Below are positions 7,322 to 13,761 of a stretch of DNA of 14,363 nucleotides, piece after piece. Each line of letters begins with the position of its first letter. Position 1 is the first letter of the stretch. The position numbers and the translations under genes are program-made. The stretch spans positions 1 through 14,363 of the forward strand of contig JAGSPR010000133.1 in NCBI GenBank assembly GCA_018262455.1, written 5' to 3'. The notes below the pieces were generated by a model. The model saw only the letters and a program-made list of their open reading frames with translations. It ran no database searches and was not told the origin of the DNA. The DNA comes from Deltaproteobacteria bacterium (GTDB lineage Bacteria > Myxococcota > Polyangia > Haliangiales > Haliangiaceae).

Positions 7322-7360
7322 CAGGGCGTCGAGAAACCACAGGTTTCGAGACGACCCTGC
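7321..7360 (+). terminator. Hairpin after slyX, possible terminator without a U-tract
   Basis: The arms GCAGGG/CCCTGC, CGTC/GACG and GAAACC/GGTTTC pair around an ACA loop, with one bulged base. Between the last two helices GA faces GA, which could form tandem sheared G-A pairs. It begins on the last base of the slyX stop codon. No T-run follows, so termination is uncertain; it could instead stabilise the 3' end. Confidence 0.45.
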
Positions 7361-7398
7361 TACCCGATCGTGGAGGTCCCGTGAGCGGCCACAAATCC

Positions 7399-7404
7399 TA
7401 TGGT
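7399..7404 (+). promoter_or_regulatory. -10 box TATGGT, leaderless-type
   Basis: TATGGT ends 7 nt before the ATG at 7412, the same hexamer and spacing as in front of slyX. The GGGAGG that follows is only one base from the ATG, too close for a normal Shine-Dalgarno site, so a leaderless start fits better. The -35 is not clear. Confidence 0.4.
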
Positions 7405-7411
7405 GGGAGGT

Positions 7412-7696
7412 ATGTCCGACAAGCGCATGCTGCAGGCCCTGGTCAGGGAACGCGCGCGCGAGCAACTCGCGGCCCTCCGGCCCGGCGGCTCGGCGCGCTG
7501 GGCGATCGAGGTCTCCTCCGCGGCGGTGATCGAACCGCGCGCCGCGGCGATGGCGTGCCCGCATTGCGGCGGCCAGTACCGCATCCACGACCACACGCGG
7601 CCTCATCCCGGCATCCGGCGCGTCGACGTCGCGTGCCGGAACTGCAGCACGCCGCGGATCTTGTGGTTCCGGATCGCGCCGCGCGAGCCGAACTGA
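7412..7696 (+). CDS. Small CxxC...CxxC zinc-ribbon protein, unknown function
   Basis: The 94-residue protein has a basic, probably helical N-terminus (MSDKRMLQALVRERAREQL, 1-19). It is followed by a predicted zinc ribbon: CPHC at 49-52 and CRNC at 75-78, 22 residues apart, with several histidines between (H59, H61, H65). The end is short and hydrophobic (ILWFRI). No catalytic motif is seen. Nucleic-acid or protein binding is possible for such ribbons but is not shown. The start is set at ATG 7412 because a -10 box ends 7 nt upstream and GGTG lies six bases before it; ATG 7400 would overlap the -10. It is convergent with the glutaredoxin-like gene, with an 8-bp gap. Confidence 0.65.
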   Translation: MSDKRMLQALVRERAREQLAALRPGGSARWAIEVSSAAVIEPRAAAMACPHCGGQYRIHDHTRPHPGIRRVDVACRNCSTPRILWFRIAPREPN

Positions 7697-7704
7697 CCGC
7701 GAAC

Positions 7705-8070
7705 CTAGGCGAGCCGTTTCGCGAGCTCGCCGGACTCGATGAGCTTCTCGAGGTCGTCGGCGCCGCCGATGAGGACGCCCTTGACGAAGACCATCGGGAA
7801 GGTCGGCCAGCCGGTCCACATCTTGAGCGCGAGGCGCCGGCGCCAGGTGCTGAAGTAGCTGCCGTACTCGAGGTAGTGGAAGTCGACGCCGGCGGCACGC
7901 AGAGCCTTGCGCGCGTGCCGCGGGTGCGGGTTCTGCTTCATGCCGACCACGACGACGGGGTGGCTGGCGATCGCGGCCTCGACCTCCTCGACGATGTCGA
8001 GCTGGCTGTTCGCGATGTTGTCGCGGATCGCAGGATCGATCCGATCGTCGGGTAGCAGGCGGCGTTGCAT
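7705..8070 (-). CDS. Glutaredoxin-fold protein lacking the CGFS cysteine
   Basis: The 121-residue protein aligns along its length with monothiol glutaredoxins of the Grx4/GrxD type. A strand VVVVGMK (39-45) leads into the active-site loop, then come the cis-Pro segment WPTFP (88-92), the VFVKG strand (94-98) and GGADDLEKLIESGEL (102-116). In Grx4 the loop reads P-x-C-G-F-S; here it is NPHPRH (47-52), and the protein contains no cysteine at all. It therefore cannot bind an Fe-S cluster or do thiol chemistry in the usual way, although the glutathione-site residues (WPT-P, GG-D) look intact. The start is ATG 8070, with GGTG six bases upstream; GTG 8079 is possible and adds three residues. It lies just 13 bp behind the GreA/B-like gene and is probably in its operon. 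Confidence 0.78.
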   Translation of the reverse strand: MQRRLLPDDRIDPAIRDNIANSQLDIVEEVEAAIASHPVVVVGMKQNPHPRHARKALRAAGVDFHYLEYGSYFSTWRRRLALKMWTGWPTFPMVFVKGVLIGGADDLEKLIESGELAKRLA

Positions 8071-8083
8071 CGCGTGCACCGTA

Positions 8084-8545
8084 CTACTCGACCGCGGTGA
8101 TCGTCAGGATCCGCTTGCCGATCTCGCAGTCGTCCTCGACCGCACGGCCGAGCAGCATGCGTCCGATCGGCGAGGTTGGCGTCAGGACGGTGACCTCGCC
8201 CGGCAGCACGACGCCGCCGCCGTGGCCCGCGATCAGGAACCTGCGCGACTGGTGATCCTCCTCGACGGTGACGAGCGCACCGAGCGTGACAGGCTCGTCG
8301 CCGAAGCCGCGTGGCTGCCAGGCGGCGATCGCGGCGACCGCGGTCTCGAGCTCGACGACGCGCTGGGCATGACCTCGCGCGAGGTAGGACTGCTCGAGCC
8401 CGCGCGTGTCCTTGTCGTTCTCGGCGCGCGCCTCCGAGTGGGTCGCGCCGTCGACGGCGGCCTGGTGCGCGGCGCGCGCGGCCGCGAGATCCTGCTCGAG
8501 CCGCTCGAGCAAGGCCGCCTTGAGCGCGGGCTTGGAGATCACCAC
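8084..8545 (-). CDS. GreA/GreB-family transcription factor-like protein
   Basis: The 153-residue protein has the Gre layout. An N-terminal coiled-coil hairpin (about 5-75) has a turn carrying HSEARAENDKDTRGLE (36-51), where acidic tip residues sit. A C-terminal FKBP-like domain (about 86-150) has LGALVTVEED, PTSPIGRMLLGR (123-134) and DDCEIG. In GreA/GreB the tip acids enter the RNA polymerase secondary channel and trigger cleavage of backtracked RNA. The E and D residues here could do this, but the tip sequence differs from GreA and GreB, so a paralogue that modulates polymerase differently is possible. The start is GTG 8545 behind GGGAGG with good spacing; a second GTG follows directly. The glutaredoxin-like gene follows downstream. 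Confidence 0.75.
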   Translation of the reverse strand: MVISKPALKAALLERLEQDLAAARAAHQAAVDGATHSEARAENDKDTRGLEQSYLARGHAQRVVELETAVAAIAAWQPRGFGDEPVTLGALVTVEEDHQSRRFLIAGHGGGVVLPGEVTVLTPTSPIGRMLLGRAVEDDCEIGKRILTITAVE

Positions 8546-8766
8546 CTCGCCTCCCTCCCCATGGCTGCGTGACCCATGCCCAACCCTACCGGCACCCGGC
8601 GGCTACGACATGTTCTTCCCCCAGGCGAACGACGGCCTGGCGCGACGAGATCTCCCTCACGCGCGGAATCGCGGCCGCAAGCCTCGGCGCCAGCTAAGAC
8701 TCGGTTTCCTGCCATGTTCCTGACGGTAGTGGTCGCCAGGGGCGAGCCTCCGTACGCCAGATCGGC

Positions 8767-8772
8767 TATGCT
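8767..8772 (+). promoter_or_regulatory. Possible -10 box TATGCT upstream of the small disordered protein gene
   Basis: TATGCT lies 24 nt before the ATG at 8797. A transcript starting near 8779 would keep the GAGAG ribosome site at 8788-8792. No good -35 is visible at 16-18 bp. The rest of the 250-bp gap back to 8546 shows nothing clear. Confidence 0.3.
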
Positions 8773-8796
8773 CCGCACCCACTAACTGAGAGCTCT

Positions 8797-9162
8797 ATGG
8801 CCGACCGAAAAGCAACCTTTGCCAAGCGTCAACGCGAGACGGAACTGAAGGACCGTGCGCGAGAGAAGGAAGCGCGTCGTGTCGCGCGGCGGGCCAACCC
8901 GAAAGAGGGGAAAGGCCCCGAGATCGCGTGGGATGAAGCGGTGCATGCGACCGAGTCGGCACCGGTCGATCGCAGCGTCTCGCTGAACCCCACCGACGAC
9001 TCGACGTCCTCGGCACCACCCCCCGCGCCCGAGCCGAGCAAGGATCCACGAGATTCTCGGCCATCGGCGGCCGGCGGCCCGGGTACCGGTCCGGGATCTG
9101 CGCCAGCCTCGTCCAGCGCGGGCAGCCCAGCGCCGGCGCCGACCAACCCCAACCCCGACTGA
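8797..9162 (+). CDS. Small charged, low-complexity protein of unknown function
   Basis: The 121-residue product has two halves. Residues 1-37 are strongly charged and probably helical (ADRKATFAKRQRETELKDR and on, alternating Arg/Lys/Glu). A short conserved-looking patch KGPEIAWDEAV (39-49) follows. From about 60 onward the chain is Ser/Pro/Ala/Gly-rich with 'PAPEPS' and 'SAPASSSAGSPAPAPT', and should be disordered. No signal peptide, membrane segment or enzyme motif is present. The basic helix could touch nucleic acid or ribosomes, but nothing proves it. The start is ATG 8797 with GAGAG four bases upstream. The first codons (AAA, ACC, TTT) are less GC-biased than the neighbours. I do not recognise a named family. 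Confidence 0.6.
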   Translation: MADRKATFAKRQRETELKDRAREKEARRVARRANPKEGKGPEIAWDEAVHATESAPVDRSVSLNPTDDSTSSAPPPAPEPSKDPRDSRPSAAGGPGTGPGSAPASSSAGSPAPAPTNPNPD

Positions 9163-9381
9163 TCTTGATTCACCGCTCCGACGACCGCGGGCGGCGAACG
9201 CTAGCGACGTCGTGAGCGCCTTCCGCTGATCCGGCGCTGAGAGTCCGGATCGCGCGGTTCTGCCTCGTGCGCCCACCGGCCATCGAGCGGTGGCAGGACA
9301 ATCAACTCCAGGAAGCGCCCTCGATCGACCACAGATCGAGCGGGAGCCTGCGGAACATTCTGTGCACCGCGGGTGCCCTGC
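9163..9381. other. Intergenic stretch with no recognisable gene
   Basis: No open frame here resembles a protein I know on either strand, and no RNA gene, strong hairpin or promoter is evident. A minus-strand frame at 9201-9383 is open but has no ribosome site or domain. Together with the SDR relic that follows, the stretch may be decayed sequence upstream of the glycan operon. Confidence 0.4.
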
Positions 9382-9519
9382 ATGTTCCGACGACGCTTGA
9401 TCTCGGGGAGTGCGGGCTTCCTCGGCTCGCACGTGGACGCAGAATTGATCTCCCACCGGCGCAGGGGCCGTGCGCTCGGCTCGTCGCAAGCTCATGACCG
9501 GCTTGGAGGGGCGCCGTGA
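9382..9519 (+). pseudogene. Relic of the N-terminus of an NAD-dependent sugar epimerase (SDR)
   Basis: A 45-codon frame from ATG 9382 reads RRRLISGSAGFLGSHVDAEL near its start. This is the nucleotide-binding opening of extended SDR sugar epimerases (strand, GxxGFLGSH, helix). It then loses similarity and stops at TGA 9517-9519. The stop overlaps the GTG start of the intact SDR by the sequence GTGA, so ribosomes reading the relic could be coupled to the next gene. Most likely it is the remains of a duplicated or recombined epimerase gene. A short functional leader peptide or a chance match cannot be ruled out. Confidence 0.45.
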
Positions 9520-10601
9520 TCGACATGATGGATGCCCCGGTGTTGATCATCGGCGGCGCCGGCTTCATCGGCTCGAACCTGGCCGCGCGGTTCGCAGCAC
9601 AGGGCTATCGGGTCCGGATCTACGACAGCCTGTCGCGCCCCGGGGTCGAGCAGAACCTCGCGTGGCTGCAGATGCAGCACGGGGATCGCATCGAGGCCGA
9701 GATCGCCGATGTCCGCGATCGCGTGCGCCTGCGCGGGGCCGTCGCCGGTGCGCGCGCGGTGTTCCACTTCGCGGCCCAGGTCGCGACGACGACGAGCCTG
9801 CTGGAGCCGCGGCACGACTTCGAGGTCAACGCATGGGGCACGCTGGAGGTGCTCGAGGCGCTCCGCGTGCAGGCCACGCCTCCGCCGCTCGTGTTCGCGT
9901 CCACCAACAAGGTCTACGGCAGCCTGCAAGACGTGCCGATGATGATCGAGGGCTCGCGATGGCGACCCACCAGCGCCGCCCTGGCGGCGACCGGAATCGA
10001 CGAGCGCCGTGGGCTCGCATTCCGAACTCCTCAGGGCTGCTCCAAGGGAGCGGCGGATCAGTACGTGCTCGACTACGCCCACAGCTTCGGCCTTCCGGCG
10101 ACGGTGTTGCGGATGAGCTGCATCTACGGCCCGCGCCAGCTCGGCACCGAGGACCAGGGCTGGGTCGCACACTTCCTGATCTGCGCGCTGCGCGACCAGG
10201 AGATCACGATCTACGGCGATGGCCGGCAGGTGCGAGACGTGCTGTTCGTCGATGACCTGATCGATGCCCTCGACCGCGCGTGGACCCACATCGACGCGAT
10301 CCGCGGCCGCGCGTTCAACATCGGCGGCGGACCGGGCAACTCGATCAGCCTCGTCGAGCTGGTCGACCTGATCTCGCTGCTGCGCGGAAGCTCGCCCGAC
10401 ATCGCGATGGAGGGCTGGCGCGCCGGTGACCAGCGCTACTACGTCTCGGATCCTTCCGCGTTCACCGCGGCGACGGGCTGGCGGCCTCGGATCTCGCCGC
10501 GCGCAGGCGTCGAAGCGCTCTACGGCTGGCTCCTCGAGCAGCGGCGCAGGATCGCCGGCTCGAGACCTCTCACCTCGGCGGCGAGAGTCCCCCGTGCTTG
10601 A
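9516..10601 (+). CDS. CDP-paratose 2-epimerase-like SDR with the catalytic Tyr replaced by Gln
   Basis: The 361-residue protein is an extended SDR with the Rossmann motif GGAGFIGS (13-20). Several stretches closely parallel RfbE/CDP-tyvelose epimerase: NLAW after a 'LSRPG' turn (39-50), STNKVYG (129-135), GCSKGAADQY (174-183), the YGPRQ...TEDQGWVAHF block (204-220), and GRQVRDVLFVDD (236-247). That family moves NAD(H) to epimerise a CDP-deoxysugar at C2. The usual active site is Y-x-x-x-K within 'PYGCSK'. Here it reads PQGCSK, with Gln173 (codon CAG, 10032-10034) in place of Tyr and Lys177 kept. Thr130 of STNKVYG, the partner hydroxyl, is present. The start is GTG 9516 behind GGAGG (9505-9509) at ideal spacing. 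It is the first gene of the glycan operon, 51 bp before the glycosyltransferase gene. Confidence 0.85.
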   Translation: MIDMMDAPVLIIGGAGFIGSNLAARFAAQGYRVRIYDSLSRPGVEQNLAWLQMQHGDRIEAEIADVRDRVRLRGAVAGARAVFHFAAQVATTTSLLEPRHDFEVNAWGTLEVLEALRVQATPPPLVFASTNKVYGSLQDVPMMIEGSRWRPTSAALAATGIDERRGLAFRTPQGCSKGAADQYVLDYAHSFGLPATVLRMSCIYGPRQLGTEDQGWVAHFLICALRDQEITIYGDGRQVRDVLFVDDLIDALDRAWTHIDAIRGRAFNIGGGPGNSISLVELVDLISLLRGSSPDIAMEGWRAGDQRYYVSDPSAFTAATGWRPRISPRAGVEALYGWLLEQRRRIAGSRPLTSAARVPRA

Positions 10602-10652
10602 TCCCGTTCCCAGGCAGGTCGCGGCGCGGGGCGCGGCGGTCAAGGAGCAGTC

Positions 10653-12815
10653 GTGAACATCGCCTTCTTCGGGTCGAGCCTGGTCTCCGCGTACTGGAAC
10701 GGTGCCGCGACCTACTACCGCGGCATCGTGCGCGCCCTCGCAGAACGCGGCCACGTGGTCACCTTCTTCGAGCCCGACGCGTACGAGCGCCAGCAGCATC
10801 GCGATCTCGGCGACCCGGGGTGGGTGAAGGTCGTGGTCTATCCGCCTGAGATCGAGGCCGTCCATCGGATGATCGAGCGTGCGCGCGGTGCGGATCTCGT
10901 CATCAAGGCGAGCGGGGTCGGCGTCCACGACGAGCTCCTCGAGCAGGCGGTGCTCGAGCTCGAGGGGCCGCGGACGCTGGTCGCGTTCTGGGACGTCGAT
11001 GCACCCGCGACCCTCGACCGGATCGAGCGCGACCCCGGCGATCCGTTCCGCGCGTTGATCCCGCGCTACGACCTCGTGTTGACGTACGGAGGAGGCGCCG
11101 CGGTGGTCGACGCGTACGAGCGACTCGGCGCCAGGAGCTGCGTGCCGATCTACAACGCGCTCGATCCCACCACGCATCATGAGGTCTCGCCGGATCCACG
11201 CTTCGCGGGCTCGCTCGGCTTCCTCGGCAACCGCCTGCCGGATCGAGAGAGCCGGGTCGACGAGTTCTTCCTGCGCGCCGCGACCTGCCTGCCGGACCAC
11301 CGGTTCCTGCTCGGGGGCTCCGGCTGGGTCGACAAGCCGATCCCCGCGAACGTCCGTCACCTCGGGCACGTCTACACCCGCGATCACAACGCCTTCAACG
11401 TGACCCCGACCGCGGTGCTCAACATCAGCCGCGGCTCGATGGCGGCCTACGGCTTCTCGCCGGCGACGCGGGTGTTCGAGGCCGCGGGCGCGGGCGCGTG
11501 CCTGATCACGGATGCCTGGTGCGGGCTCGAGCAGTTTCTAGATCCTGGCACCGAGGTGCTCGCCGCGCGCAACGGCGACGAGGTCGTCGAGCATGTGGCG
11601 ACGCTCACCCCGGCGAAGGCACGCGAGATCGGACAGCGCGCCAAGGCTCGGATGCTCGCGCACCACACCTATGCCCACCGCGCGATCGACCTCGAGGCCG
11701 CGCTGTGCGACCGCGTGCGCGCGAACGGCAGATCATCGGGAGAGATCCGGAGACCCGACGGCATGCGGATCGTGTTCCTGGGCCTGTCGATCACGTCGTC
11801 GTGGGGCAACGGCCATGCGACGACCTATCGCGGCCTCGTCCGCGAGCTGTGCGAGCGCGGCCACGACGTCCTGTTCCTCGAGCGCGACGTGCCGTGGCAC
11901 GCCGCGAACCGCGATCTCGAGCAGCCGCCCTACGCGCGCACCGCGCTGTATGCCAGCGTCCGGGAGTTGCAGGTGCGCTACGGCTCGATGGTCAGCGATG
12001 CCGATCTCGTGGTGGTCGGATCCTGCGTGCCTGATGGTGTGGAGATCGGACGGTGGGTCGTCGAGACCGCGCGCGGCGTCACGGCGTTCTATGACATCGA
12101 TACGCCGGTCACGCTGGCACGCCTCGCGGCCGGCGAGTGCTCGTACCTCGAGCGCGAGCTGATCCCACGCTACGCGATGTACCTGTCGTTCACCGGAGGC
12201 CCCACCCTGGCGAGGCTCGAGCGCGAGTTCGGCTCGCCGCGGGCGCTGCCGCTGTACTGCTCGGTCGATCCCGCACTCTACGGGCCCGAACGCCGCCCGA
12301 GCCGATGGGACCTCGGGTACATGGGTACCTACAGCGCCGACCGTCAGCCGGCAGTGGATCGCCTGCTGATCGATGCCGCTCGCGGCGATCCCGAGCGCAG
12401 GTTCGTGGTCGCCGGCCCTCAGTACCCCGCCACGATCCCGTGGCCCGACAACGTCGACCGGATCGAGCACCTCGCGCCCGACGCGCATCGCAGGTTCTAC
12501 AACGAGATGGCGTTCACGCTGAACGTCACGCGGACCGACATGGTCGCCGCCGGGTGGTCTCCGAGTGTCCGGCTGTTCGAGGCGGCCGCGTGCGGCGTAC
12601 CGATCATCAGCGACCGATGGGAAGGGCTCGACGAGCTGTTCGAGCCCGACAGCGAGATCCTGATCGCGCACTCGACCGAGGACGTGCTCCGGCACATGCG
12701 CGACCTGACCGAGAACGAGCGCCGCGCGGTGGGCGCGCGCGCCTGTGCGCGAGTCCGCGCCTCCCACACCGCCGCCCATCGAGCCGCCGACCTCGAGCGC
12801 TACGCCCGAAGTTGA
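10653..12815 (+). CDS. Tandem two-domain CgeB-like glycosyltransferase
   Basis: The 720-residue protein contains two homologous GT-B glycosyltransferase units of the CgeB (DUF3880/Glyco_trans_1_2) kind: residues 1 to about 351 and 371-720, joined by a polar linker. Matching landmarks include the opening IAFFGSSL / IVFLGLSI, the TYYRGIVRALAERGH / TYRGLVRELCERGH helix (20-34 / 390-404), WDVDAP / YDIDTP (113-118 / 480-485), LIPRY (135-139 / 503-507), and the donor-site segment SPATRVFEAAGAG / SPSVRLFEAAACG (269-281 / 636-648). The ending HTYAHRAIDLE / HTAAHRAADLE also matches. Both halves keep the FEAA...G donor signature, so both may be active. There is no signal or membrane segment, so it should be cytosolic and use NDP-sugars. 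The start is GTG 10653 with AAGGAG five bases upstream. An in-frame ATG at 11763, ten bases after GGAG, could also start the second domain alone. Confidence 0.85.
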   Translation: MNIAFFGSSLVSAYWNGAATYYRGIVRALAERGHVVTFFEPDAYERQQHRDLGDPGWVKVVVYPPEIEAVHRMIERARGADLVIKASGVGVHDELLEQAVLELEGPRTLVAFWDVDAPATLDRIERDPGDPFRALIPRYDLVLTYGGGAAVVDAYERLGARSCVPIYNALDPTTHHEVSPDPRFAGSLGFLGNRLPDRESRVDEFFLRAATCLPDHRFLLGGSGWVDKPIPANVRHLGHVYTRDHNAFNVTPTAVLNISRGSMAAYGFSPATRVFEAAGAGACLITDAWCGLEQFLDPGTEVLAARNGDEVVEHVATLTPAKAREIGQRAKARMLAHHTYAHRAIDLEAALCDRVRANGRSSGEIRRPDGMRIVFLGLSITSSWGNGHATTYRGLVRELCERGHDVLFLERDVPWHAANRDLEQPPYARTALYASVRELQVRYGSMVSDADLVVVGSCVPDGVEIGRWVVETARGVTAFYDIDTPVTLARLAAGECSYLERELIPRYAMYLSFTGGPTLARLEREFGSPRALPLYCSVDPALYGPERRPSRWDLGYMGTYSADRQPAVDRLLIDAARGDPERRFVVAGPQYPATIPWPDNVDRIEHLAPDAHRRFYNEMAFTLNVTRTDMVAAGWSPSVRLFEAAACGVPIISDRWEGLDELFEPDSEILIAHSTEDVLRHMRDLTENERRAVGARACARVRASHTAAHRAADLERYARS

Positions 12816-12858
12816 CCATGGCCCTGCCCACATGACCCGTCGCCACACGAGGTGCACC

Positions 12859-13761
12859 ATGAGGATCGAGCTTCACGTGACGGATCGGGACGACGCCCAT
12901 GGCTCGGTCGAGCTCGGCCGTCTCCGCGCGGTGTTCCCGGCGATGGCATTCGAGCTCGTCCGCGATGAGGGGAGCCGCGCGATCACCGCGAGCTCCTGGC
13001 TCGCTGATGACTTCGACTTCTGGTCGTTCGATCGCGAGCTCGACGACCTCGCGGACCGAGGCGAGCCAGTCCGAGTGTCGGCGAATGGACTCGAGGCCAC
13101 CCTGATCGCGGAGCAGGTCGCGACGCGGGCGCAACGGCTCGCCTGGCGATGCAACGCGGCCTCGCACACCGCCTGGTTCGAGCGCGTCCTCCACGAGCAT
13201 CGCGCGCTCCACGATCTCGGCGAGCCGTTCGTCCGCGCGGACTACGACCACGCGCTCGACACCTGGCAATGGACGTTGCGCCGCGAGCCGGGGGCCGGGG
13301 CCGCGCTGCAGCTCGCGGCCCTGCTCCACGAGATCGAGCGGCTGGTCCGCGGCAGCGGTGCGGGGATCGTGGCCGATGACTACCGTGCGTTCAAGGATGC
13401 CCACGCGCGGGCTGGCGCGCGCCTCGCCGACGAGCTGTTCTACCGCGCCGGTGTGCCGCTCGCGATCGCGGCGGCGGCGACCGCGCTGATCGCGGTCCAC
13501 GAGCATGCCAACGACAACCTCCTCCTGCGCACGATCAACGATGCCGATGCGCTGTCGTTCTTCTCGCTCAACAGCCCAGGTTACCTCGCCTACTTCGGCG
13601 CCGAGCAGACGAACCGCAAGGTCCTGTACACGCTCGCGCGCATGTCGCCTGCGGCGTGCCGCGAGCTCGCGATGATGCGGATCCCTCGGATCGTCAACGA
13701 CCAGGTCCGGCGCGCGCTCACGACCCGGATCACCCTCCACGAGACAGGAGCAATCACATGA
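12859..13761 (+). CDS. HD-like putative metal-dependent protein, uncharacterised
   Basis: The 300-residue protein starts at ATG 12859, four bases after GAGGTG; the open frame reaches further upstream but into the end of the previous gene. The first 80 residues are acidic with short strands (VTDRDDAHG, SSWLADDFDFWSFD). The rest is helical and histidine-rich, in an HD-superfamily-like order: H131 (DYDHALDTW), H157-E158 (ALLHEIERL), H182 (DAHARAGAR), H214-E215-H216, and NDADALSFFSLNSPGYLAYFG (227-247), rich in acids. The standard HD pair appears as HE. Many HD proteins are phosphohydrolases, so a nucleotide or sugar-phosphate substrate is plausible, but this is inference. Its stop overlaps the start of the nucleotidyltransferase gene (ATGA), so the two products are probably made in step and may act on the same sugar nucleotide. 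Confidence 0.65.
   Translation: MRIELHVTDRDDAHGSVELGRLRAVFPAMAFELVRDEGSRAITASSWLADDFDFWSFDRELDDLADRGEPVRVSANGLEATLIAEQVATRAQRLAWRCNAASHTAWFERVLHEHRALHDLGEPFVRADYDHALDTWQWTLRREPGAGAALQLAALLHEIERLVRGSGAGIVADDYRAFKDAHARAGARLADELFYRAGVPLAIAAAATALIAVHEHANDNLLLRTINDADALSFFSLNSPGYLAYFGAEQTNRKVLYTLARMSPAACRELAMMRIPRIVNDQVRRALTTRITLHETGAIT

Noticed and set aside
8576..8785. Plus-strand 69-codon frame between the Gre-like and the small charged protein genes
   Set aside because: Arg/Pro-rich with no ribosome site or domain, and it contains the probable -10 box of the next gene.
9201..9383. Short minus-strand frame in the gap before the glycan operon
   Set aside because: No ribosome site, no known motif and no neighbour on that strand; it may be decayed sequence.
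9492..11387. Long minus-strand open frame of 631 codons
   Set aside because: It is antisense to the SDR and the first glycosyltransferase domain, both of which have strong family motifs. The antisense protein shows only low-complexity Arg/Asp/Val patterns.
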